Source: Clostridia bacterium (GTDB lineage: Bacteria > Bacillota > Clostridia > DUPQ01). From it: a stretch of DNA of 33,578 bases. The notes under the pieces are model-generated. The model was not told the DNA's origin. It did not search any database and saw only the letters and a program-made list of their open reading frames with translations. Shown piece after piece: positions 26,834 to 33,578 of this stretch. The translations under genes were made by a program, and so were the position numbers. The stretch covers positions 1-33,578 of the forward strand of contig JAFGIJ010000002.1 in NCBI GenBank assembly GCA_016929655.1. Direction: 5' to 3'. Position 1 is the stretch's first letter, and each line of letters opens with the position of its first letter.

Positions 26834-27940
26834 TTATACTTTTTCGTTGTATTCATCCACCAGCTTACCAATCAGCTTAACCCTTTCTATGTTACCGGTC
26901 GATGAAATTTCATCGGATATGCCAAGAATGAGTCTTGGGGCAAAAAGATCGATGACCTCCCTTGCCTGATCAAGGAGTTCTTCTTCAGAATACCTTTCGT
27001 CGAACAGAATTGCCGCTATGCAGTCAATCATGAACATGTCACCCATGGCTTCCTTTGCTTCTTGCAGTGTAACATCACCCTGAGGGACCGGTGTCACTGC
27101 TTCTATCCCATCAAGTTCGCACTCTTGTGCATACTGAAGAATTCTTTTTACATCGCCATCCCAATGGCTGTATGTGAATTTGCCTGCCTTATGGAGAAGC
27201 TCTCCCCTCCTTCTGTATGCCGGAAGAACATATTCCTCAAAAACCTCAGGAGGAAGATAACCGTCATGAAGGTTGTCACCGTAGTTGATGATGTCAACAG
27301 GTGAAGAATTTATAACTTCTATCAGACTTTCCTGGTTTTCTTCAAGTGCATCACAATACTTCCTAATCAAGGCCGGATAGTCTGCCAATGCGTACGCAGT
27401 ATTCATAAACCCCATCTGTCTTATGAAAAGATGCTGTATACCGATTCTTGGCATATACATGCAGGGTGCTCCAAGCCCATTCCATTCAGCAGTGAGTTCA
27501 TCGAATTTGCTGCGGTCAAAGGTCCAATGAGCCCTGCTGTCAATCCATTCCAGTATTTTAAGCTCATCTTCATCATTTACCCACCATTTTTCATAGTACT
27601 TACCTACATTGGAAGAGTTTCTTCTCATTATGCAGGTTATTTTGCCAACTGGGGAACTGATGGTGTGGAGTTCCCTGCCAGCTTCAATTTCCTCAACGGA
27701 TATGGAAACACGTGGATCCTCGGTTCTCACAAAGCAGTCGTTGTACTCATATATTCTTGCTGAACATCCCAAGGCCCGGTAGAGCTCAGGCTTAGACATA
27801 CCCGAATAGGGTTCCGGTAATTTGCCGTCTCTGCTGATATGGTCACTGATCCAGCATCCTATCCTCGGTTGCCAGATTATTTTTTTATTATCCGGCTTGA
27901 AACAAACATCCCTGTGAAGCTGAACAAAATTCTTTTCCAT
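26834..27940 (-). CDS. uroporphyrinogen decarboxylase (URO-D)-like protein
   Basis: VDIINYGDNLHDGYLPPEVFEEYVLPAYRRRGELLHKAGKFTYSHWDGDVKRILQYAQECELDGIEAVTPVPQGDVTLQEAKEAMGD. Confidence 0.75.
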   Translation of the reverse strand: MEKNFVQLHRDVCFKPDNKKIIWQPRIGCWISDHISRDGKLPEPYSGMSKPELYRALGCSARIYEYNDCFVRTEDPRVSISVEEIEAGRELHTISSPVGKITCIMRRNSSNVGKYYEKWWVNDEDELKILEWIDSRAHWTFDRSKFDELTAEWNGLGAPCMYMPRIGIQHLFIRQMGFMNTAYALADYPALIRKYCDALEENQESLIEVINSSPVDIINYGDNLHDGYLPPEVFEEYVLPAYRRRGELLHKAGKFTYSHWDGDVKRILQYAQECELDGIEAVTPVPQGDVTLQEAKEAMGDMFMIDCIAAILFDERYSEEELLDQAREVIDLFAPRLILGISDEISSTGNIERVKLIGKLVDEYNEKV

Positions 27941-27995
27941 AGTATACCCCCGTATGTCATTACATGAATTATATCATGCACTCCCTTGGTTTCAC

Positions 27996-28042
27996 CAAAC
28001 CTATCGAGTAAACACCCCTCGGGTGTTTACTCGATAGGTTTG
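27996..28042. repeat. perfect inverted repeat: 22-bp arms, 3-nt centre
   Basis: CAAACCTATCGAGTAAACACCC-CTC-GGGTGTTTACTCGATAGGTTTG. Confidence 0.97.
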
Positions 28043-28063
28043 CATTATTACCTTTTATCAGGC

Positions 28064-28092
28064 TTTACAACCGAACATATGTTCGGTATAAT
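28064..28092 (+). promoter_or_regulatory. LexA (SOS)-regulated promoter: TTTACA-N17-TATAAT with LexA box ACCGAACATATGTTCGGT (28070-28087)
   Basis: Matches Gram-positive LexA box CGAAC-N4-GTTCG exactly; box fills the -35/-10 spacer. Confidence 0.88.
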
Positions 28093-28113
28093 TGAATGTA
28101 CAGAGGAACTTGT

Positions 28114-28377
28114 ATGAAGCTTTTAATGAAAAATGTTGATATGATATGTGTAAGTACGCGTGAAGGAAGGATCTCTCCCCTTAAATTCAGGCTGCCTGAT
28201 GAAAGGGGCGGTCACTCTGTTGTAAAGATTGATCGTGTCTTAAAACGTGACGAACAGAAAATTGCAGGCAATCGAATGCTGGTTTATACAGTACAGAGCC
28301 TTATAAATAACATTGAAACTGTATATGAAATGAAGTATGAGGTCGCCACCTGCAAGTGGTATATTTCCAAGCTTTAG
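28114..28377 (+). CDS. small SOS-regulated protein of unknown function (87 aa)
   Basis: MKLLMKNVDMICVSTREGRISPLKFRLPDERGG...KYEVATCKWYISKL; start moved from 28096 because 28096 sits at the predicted transcription start; GAGGA RBS precedes 28114. Confidence 0.7.
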   Translation: MKLLMKNVDMICVSTREGRISPLKFRLPDERGGHSVVKIDRVLKRDEQKIAGNRMLVYTVQSLINNIETVYEMKYEVATCKWYISKL

Positions 28378-29315
28378 AAAACAGGAAACATATATGTTAT
28401 ATACAGCGTAATTGTAAACAGGAACATCCCCGCCATTACAATTAATCCTGGAACAAATGATACTATTTCGCGTGACTCCATCTTCGATGATATTTCTAGT
28501 TTTGTCTTTCTGCCTTCAGTGTTTTTATATAATGCATAGATCAGTACCCCTGCAATTATTGAAAAGAAAACAACTATGATTCCCAGAATTCCATATTCCA
28601 CAATTTCCGGGATTCCTTCCACTGACACCAGGCTCTGATCAACCAGGTCTTCAGGAATCTTATTTGCAAAGAATGATATCACAACTGCAGCGGTGTTATT
28701 TGTAAAGTGTGCAAGCATCCCCATGTAAAGCGAGTTGGTTCTGTAAACTATGAAACCAATCAACAATGATAAAACAAAAACACCAAGGAAGTGCTCGATA
28801 TTGAAATGGAAGGCAGCAAACAGCACTGATACGATTATGAACATTCCTGCTTTGCCCAGCTTTTCCATGCTTCCTTGAAGGATTCCGCGGAACAGAACCT
28901 CTTCGCAGACAGCAGCTGTCACCCCTATTACAAGTATGCTTATGACAAGCTCTCCACCGGTTTGGGCAATGGGAATTTCAACATTTAGGTTCTGCCCGAA
29001 TATGACCTTAACCAGCCACATATTCAATGCATTTACAGCAAGATTCAACGGCATATAGCACAGGGTGATTATAATGACCAATATCGCATCTGATATCCTG
29101 AATCCGTTGAGTTTCAGAGATGCTTTTATATTCTTTTTGAAAATAGCAATTCCAATAAGTGAAGGCAATAATATCGGGAGTACTTCTCCAATAATTCCGG
29201 ATAAATAAAAATCCGATATGAACAGAGTCCCTATTACCGAATATATAATGAACAATACTACAGATACGCTGAATATAATTCCTGCCTGAAACATGTTGAT
29301 TCTGTTGTTTTCCAT
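28374..29315 (-). CDS. CPBP-family intramembrane metalloprotease (CAAX protease/Abi)
   Basis: VCEEVLFRGILQGSM, FAAFHFNIEHFLGVFVLSLLIGFIVYRTNSLYMGMLAHFTNN; start moved to MENNRINMF. Confidence 0.92.
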   Translation of the reverse strand: MENNRINMFQAGIIFSVSVVLFIIYSVIGTLFISDFYLSGIIGEVLPILLPSLIGIAIFKKNIKASLKLNGFRISDAILVIIITLCYMPLNLAVNALNMWLVKVIFGQNLNVEIPIAQTGGELVISILVIGVTAAVCEEVLFRGILQGSMEKLGKAGMFIIVSVLFAAFHFNIEHFLGVFVLSLLIGFIVYRTNSLYMGMLAHFTNNTAAVVISFFANKIPEDLVDQSLVSVEGIPEIVEYGILGIIVVFFSIIAGVLIYALYKNTEGRKTKLEISSKMESREIVSFVPGLIVMAGMFLFTITLYITYMFPVF

Positions 29316-29450
29316 ATAAAATCCTTTACTTGATTTTGGTTTGGATGCCTGATCATATATTTGATCTGAAGCCACCTGAATCTTGCTTCTCACATATCAT
29401 TATAACTTTCAGACTTACTCTTTGCAATTCAAACACCCTTGAATCCATGC

Positions 29451-29498
29451 CTAATAATTACGACAGACGTAAATATTTACGTCTGTCGTAATTATTAG
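29451..29498. repeat. perfect 48-bp palindrome
   Basis: CTAATAATTACGACAGACGTAAATATTTACGTCTGTCGTAATTATTAG equals its own reverse complement. Confidence 0.98.
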
Positions 29499-29587
29499 GG
29501 GTAAAAGTATTGGATTTTTGACAGATTGGTTGAAATGCAGATATTACAGGGATACAATGGTTGCAGCAAATATACGGGGGTACACAA

Positions 29588-30940
29588 ATGGCAATTAAAA
29601 TAGCTTTTATAGGAGCCGGCAGCATTGGATTTACGAGGCGTTTGCTTACAGATATTCTGAGTGTTCCTGAACTTCGGGATATCGATATCCGGTTCATGGA
29701 TATCGATGAGAGCAATCTTGATATGGTTGCACAGCTATGTCGTCGTGATATTGCTGAAAATGGTCTGAATCTGAAAATTTTAACAACACTTGACCGCAGG
29801 GAAGCACTGAAGGATGCAGATTATATTATAAACACTGTAAGAATCGGGGGCCTGGAAGCCTTTGAAACAGATGTTGAAATCCCCATGAAATACGGTGTTA
29901 ACCAGTGTGTCGGTGATACCCTTTGTGCCGGTGGAATAATGTATGGCCAAAGAGGTGTAGCATTCATGCTTGATCTGTGCAAGGACATCAAAGATGTGTC
30001 ATCCCCTAAAGCACTTATGCTGAACTATGCCAATCCGAATGCAATGATGACCTGGGCAGCGAACCAATTCGGAGGTGTCAACACTGTCGGGCTTTGCCAT
30101 GGTGTGCAAGGCGGCCATGGGCTCATTGCTGATGCACTTGGTCTTCCCAAGGAAGAAGTTGACATAATCTGTGCAGGCATAAACCATCAGACCTGGTACA
30201 TCAGCATCAAACACAAGGGAAAAGATATGAATCCCCTTCTTCTGGATGCATTGAAAAAACATGAAAAATATTCCAGGACAGAAAAAGTACGTATAGATAT
30301 GATGGAACGCTTCGGCTATTTCAGTACAGAGTCCAATGGGCACCTCAGTGAATATGTTGCCTGGTACCGTAAGAGACCTGAAGAAATCATGGATTGGATT
30401 GAACTTGGGGTCTGGATTGATGGTGAGCCCGGAGGTTATCTGAGGCAGTGCAAGGAACGAAAGAACTCATATGATACGGATTTCCCTCAGATGATGAAGG
30501 ATGAGCCGAATAAATATTTATATGAAACCCGCAGCCATGAACATGGGTCGTTCATAATCGAGGGTCTTGAAACCGGAAGAATTTACAGAGGCCATTTCAA
30601 TGTCAGAAATGGTGGGTGCATAACAAATTTACCCGAGGATGCCATTGTCGAAGTTCCTGGCTATATTGATGCAAATGGAATCAACATACCTATAGTAGGA
30701 GACCTTCCACTTGGCTGTGCTGCAGTATGCCAGCAGAGCATCGATGTACAGAGGTTGGCTGTAAGGGCAGCAGTTTACGGAGATGTATTGTCATTGAAAC
30801 AGGCAATGCTCATGGATCCACTTGCCGGTGCAGTTTTGAACCCCCCTGAAGTCTGGAAACTGACGGACGAAATGCTTGTTGCCCAGGCTGAGTGGCTTCC
30901 TCAGTACAAGGATTACATTGCAGGCATAAAACAAGTATAG
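29588..30940 (+). CDS. glycoside hydrolase family 4 (NAD+-dependent alpha-galactosidase/alpha-galacturonidase-like)
   Basis: MAIKIAFIGAGSIGFTRRLLTDIL; NYANPNAMMTWA; CHGVQGG; AGINHQTWYI; start moved from 29561. Confidence 0.9.
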   Translation: MAIKIAFIGAGSIGFTRRLLTDILSVPELRDIDIRFMDIDESNLDMVAQLCRRDIAENGLNLKILTTLDRREALKDADYIINTVRIGGLEAFETDVEIPMKYGVNQCVGDTLCAGGIMYGQRGVAFMLDLCKDIKDVSSPKALMLNYANPNAMMTWAANQFGGVNTVGLCHGVQGGHGLIADALGLPKEEVDIICAGINHQTWYISIKHKGKDMNPLLLDALKKHEKYSRTEKVRIDMMERFGYFSTESNGHLSEYVAWYRKRPEEIMDWIELGVWIDGEPGGYLRQCKERKNSYDTDFPQMMKDEPNKYLYETRSHEHGSFIIEGLETGRIYRGHFNVRNGGCITNLPEDAIVEVPGYIDANGINIPIVGDLPLGCAAVCQQSIDVQRLAVRAAVYGDVLSLKQAMLMDPLAGAVLNPPEVWKLTDEMLVAQAEWLPQYKDYIAGIKQV

Positions 30941-30974
30941 GTGTTTAATATGTTTGAATCCCTCCCGGCAGGTA

Positions 30975-31104
30975 TATAATCAATATATGACGTGCACGGA
31001 AATCTTCATAAAGGAGGTGATTCGATTTGGTAAAATTGAATAGAGAGGTGGTCCCGGCCTGAAGCGGGATGGAGACAGCGGAGCAATCCGCTGTCTTTAT
31101 TTTA
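30975..31104 (+). ncRNA. candidate short structured transcript with embedded 11-aa sORF (31027-31062, MVKLNREVVPA)
   Basis: TATAAT-like -10 (30975-30980); AAAGGAGGTGAT (31010-31021); hairpin ATTCGATTT-GGTA-AAATTGAAT; hairpin TCCCG/CGGGA; terminator. Confidence 0.4.
31073..31103 (+). terminator. Rho-independent terminator with GCAA tetraloop
   Basis: AGACAGCGGA-GCAA-TCCGCTGTCT + TTATTTT. Confidence 0.85.
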
Positions 31105-31203
31105 GTTCCCATTTGGGTAAAAGCACCGTTAGTAAACGTATTGAAGCCTTCATGCCGTGATGTCTATTTCACTTAACTGCTTTGAAATACTTTGTTCCCC
31201 ATT

Positions 31204-32511
31204 TTATTTACATCCATATATTTTCTCCAGCATCCTAATTTCATCAGTACAGTCCCCGTAACAAAAGGCATAATGCTGACCAGAGAGATTCCTGATGAAG
31301 TCCTCCGCCGGTATATCAAGCCTCACATCAAGTGCAGGCATATAGCCCTGCCTTAGTTCTGTCGGCATCCCGGTGCCTTTCCCATATATGAAATGATACC
31401 CATCCATATCCTCTGCTATCCTCAGGTATGTGATGGTTCCCCCCTTGAAAACAAAGCTGTTCTGGATGCCTTCAAAACCGTAACCGGGCATGAAATTCCT
31501 GACAATCTTCTCACCGGAACCGAGTTCATAGGGTATCATCCCACAGGGAGAAAACTTCACAAAGCCTTCACTGTCAACATCCAGGGCATCACCATATGCC
31601 GGAATTCCCCCTGAAAGATATTTCAAGGCAAGCATTGAAACACTGCAAGGTATGTCTCCTTCACATGATGTTACCACTCCTTCCCCGGCAAGCATGGAAA
31701 GCGGCACACATGCCGTCATTCCAAGCTCCTTTGAAAATTCATACTGGCACTTAACATTTATTGCATCAAAACCTTCACTCCATTTTTTCAATGCACAATA
31801 CATCCTCAGTGATTTTTCCAATGACTCGTCTGTTACTTCAGAATGAATTGCTGCCTTTTCCAGGAGAACTGATTTAGCTTTGGAGATTTCCCCGGGGGTA
31901 ACTTTATCCATCATATTGACAATGGTATACGAGTCGGTTTGCAGAACCTCCGGGCCAATCTTTTTTCTTAGCATCGGAGCATCAAACATACCCGTATATA
32001 TTCCCATGGAACTGTATCCTACAAGGCCGATCAGGCTTCTTTTCAATCTGTAGCGCGCTGATGCAGCACTTGTAAAAATTTTGATATTGGATATGGTCCT
32101 GGAATTATCTGGATTACCTGTAAATGTTTCATGATTATATTCCATTTTTTTAAATGCACCGGTTAGCATAGCAAGGGAAACGAAAGAACCAGTCGACTCC
32201 CTTTTACCCTCATGGTCAAACATGCCCATGCCCCATAAAGCAAATGGAATATGTTCTATTTCAGTAACCGCAGCCATAACTACAGGACATTCCACCCAGG
32301 TTGCAGGAAAAATTATTACACTGCTTGTTCTTCCCTTCAAGAGTTCAGATGAAGCTTTTCCCGCTTCATGAATGTCCGTATGGATTTTCCCATCATAAAC
32401 AATATCAATTCCTGCATCAACTAAAGCCCTGACTGCCTCCAATGTCTTTGCCCGGGCCATTTCACTTACATAATCACCATGTCCTACTGCCAGAAATCCG
32501 GTTTTCATCAC
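31204..32511 (-). CDS. L-fucose/L-arabinose isomerase-like protein
   Basis: INVKCQYEFSKELGMTACVPLSMLAGEGVVTSCEGDIPCSVSMLALKYLSGG; adjacent to a sugar kinase. Confidence 0.8.
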   Translation of the reverse strand: MMKTGFLAVGHGDYVSEMARAKTLEAVRALVDAGIDIVYDGKIHTDIHEAGKASSELLKGRTSSVIIFPATWVECPVVMAAVTEIEHIPFALWGMGMFDHEGKRESTGSFVSLAMLTGAFKKMEYNHETFTGNPDNSRTISNIKIFTSAASARYRLKRSLIGLVGYSSMGIYTGMFDAPMLRKKIGPEVLQTDSYTIVNMMDKVTPGEISKAKSVLLEKAAIHSEVTDESLEKSLRMYCALKKWSEGFDAINVKCQYEFSKELGMTACVPLSMLAGEGVVTSCEGDIPCSVSMLALKYLSGGIPAYGDALDVDSEGFVKFSPCGMIPYELGSGEKIVRNFMPGYGFEGIQNSFVFKGGTITYLRIAEDMDGYHFIYGKGTGMPTELRQGYMPALDVRLDIPAEDFIRNLSGQHYAFCYGDCTDEIRMLEKIYGCK

Positions 32512-33578
32512 ACACCACCAAATATTTTATTTTCAAGCTTCTTATATTCTCTATATTTAGTTTCATATCTCTTTGTTTTTTTCAGATCCGGATAAAATAT
32601 CCACTTGACAACAGATTCCGGAGAATGTGCCGGACCAAGTGCCCGAGAACACATAATTGCAGCTCCGAGGCATGCACACTCTTCAAGATATGGTAACCTG
32701 ACTTCCCTGCCTGTTACATCTGATATTATCCTAAGCCATATTTCACTTGATGCACCACCGCCGAAAACAGATATTGAAGTGAAGGATTTTCCAAGTGACT
32801 CCATTTTATCCAAATTGGCTTTAATATTAAATGCTACACTTTCAAGTACAGCTGCTGCCATCTGACTATTACTTGTATCCAGGGTAATCCCAAGAAATCC
32901 TCCGCCTTTTGCATCATACCATTCAGGGGAAGCCGTCCCACCTAGATATGGAAAGAAAATTACATTGTCCGGCAGTTTATCTGTATCATAAAGCAATGCA
33001 ATACTGTCGTCGATTTCCATGTATGATCTTCTGCCGCCCATATTGTCTCTGAACCATTTGACAGATGCTCCTGCAGTTGAACCAAATCCTTCCAGAACCC
33101 AGCTTTTCCCGTCAACGTATGGAAAACAAGGAAGGCTCATATCATCCAAAAAAACCGGCTCATCAAAGAGCGCTGTTATTGCACATGAAGTTCCAAGGGA
33201 AACCGTGACGCAGTCAGATGATAAACCCGCCCCCAAAGCTGCACATTTCTGGTCCTGTCCCCCCGTTGAAATCAAAACACCTTCCGGAAGACCCATTTTC
33301 AGGCTGTTTTCTGCTGTCAGATATCCCACAGCTGTTCCGGATTGGTATACTTCGGGCATCTTATCCAATGAGACTCCGGCATATTCAAGTATGTCCGGAT
33401 CCCATCTCTTTTTGGTTATATCATAAGCCATTGTCCCCGCAGCAATACTATCCTCCGTTACATAATTTCCACTCAACTGAAAAATTATATAGTCATGGGC
33501 AGTAAGGAATTTATAGGTATTTTCATATATCCCAGGTTTGTTTTCCCTGAGCCACATTATTTTGGGTAATGTATAAGC
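32508..33578 (-). CDS. FGGY-family carbohydrate kinase (xylulokinase-like), N-terminus beyond right edge
   Basis: STGGQDQKCAALGAGLSSDCVTVSLGTSCAI; FGGGASSEIWLRIISDVTGREVRLP; frame stays open (TYTLPKIMWLREN) to the window edge. Confidence 0.9.
   Translation of the reverse strand, partial: AYTLPKIMWLRENKPGIYENTYKFLTAHDYIIFQLSGNYVTEDSIAAGTMAYDITKKRWDPDILEYAGVSLDKMPEVYQSGTAVGYLTAENSLKMGLPEGVLISTGGQDQKCAALGAGLSSDCVTVSLGTSCAITALFDEPVFLDDMSLPCFPYVDGKSWVLEGFGSTAGASVKWFRDNMGGRRSYMEIDDSIALLYDTDKLPDNVIFFPYLGGTASPEWYDAKGGGFLGITLDTSNSQMAAAVLESVAFNIKANLDKMESLGKSFTSISVFGGGASSEIWLRIISDVTGREVRLPYLEECACLGAAIMCSRALGPAHSPESVVKWIFYPDLKKTKRYETKYREYKKLENKIFGGV

Noticed and set aside
27996-29498. Transposon bounded by the two long palindromes
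   Set aside because: The palindromes differ in sequence, no transposase lies between them and no target-site duplication was seen.
31010-31103. T-box riboswitch (GAGAGGTGGTCCCGGC resembles AGGGTGGTACCGCG)
   Set aside because: The T-box core UGGNACC is not matched, there is no room for Stem I, and no tRNA-synthetase or amino-acid gene follows. Could be a remnant at most.

Overview
33.6-kb window, probably from a low-GC monoderm anaerobe (Clostridia-like; inferred from gene content and strong AAAGGAGG ribosome-binding sites). No rRNA, tRNA, CRISPR array or transposase was found. The left third (1-10.7 kb) is a minus-strand run: a truncated/frameshifted RHS fragment at the edge, an SGNH-hydrolase/sialidase-like fusion, an alpha/alpha-toroid protein, HAD, GNAT, NUDIX, metallophosphoesterase, double GNAT, HD, a Phd/YefM + HicA-like toxin-antitoxin pair, an IDI-like NUDIX and a glycosidase-like beta-propeller. 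The middle holds a lipoprotein, a GNAT + RimK-like ATP-grasp fusion, a clear heliorhodopsin (13488-14273), an overlapping DUF5320/DUF134/NifX/MinD-ferredoxin/MinD-ferredoxin/Mrp/NifX operon, a UV-damage endonuclease, a Rieske oxygenase and a His/Cys-repeat lipoprotein. The right part holds a six-hairpin glycosidase preceded by a perfect 33-bp tandem-repeat small ORF, MscL with a zinc ribbon, a flavin reductase, an ArsC-like protein, an HD-CHAD fusion, a UroD-like protein, a LexA-box-controlled small protein converging on a CPBP protease between two long perfect palindromes, a GH4 glycosidase, a short structured transcript/sORF, a fucose-isomerase-like protein and an FGGY kinase running off the edge. 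Best leads: the heliorhodopsin and its stress/redox neighbourhood, the SOS-box small gene between two large palindromes, the tandem-repeat small protein, and the hybrid toxin-antitoxin pair with its GTAC operator. All family calls come from reading motifs; no database search was run.
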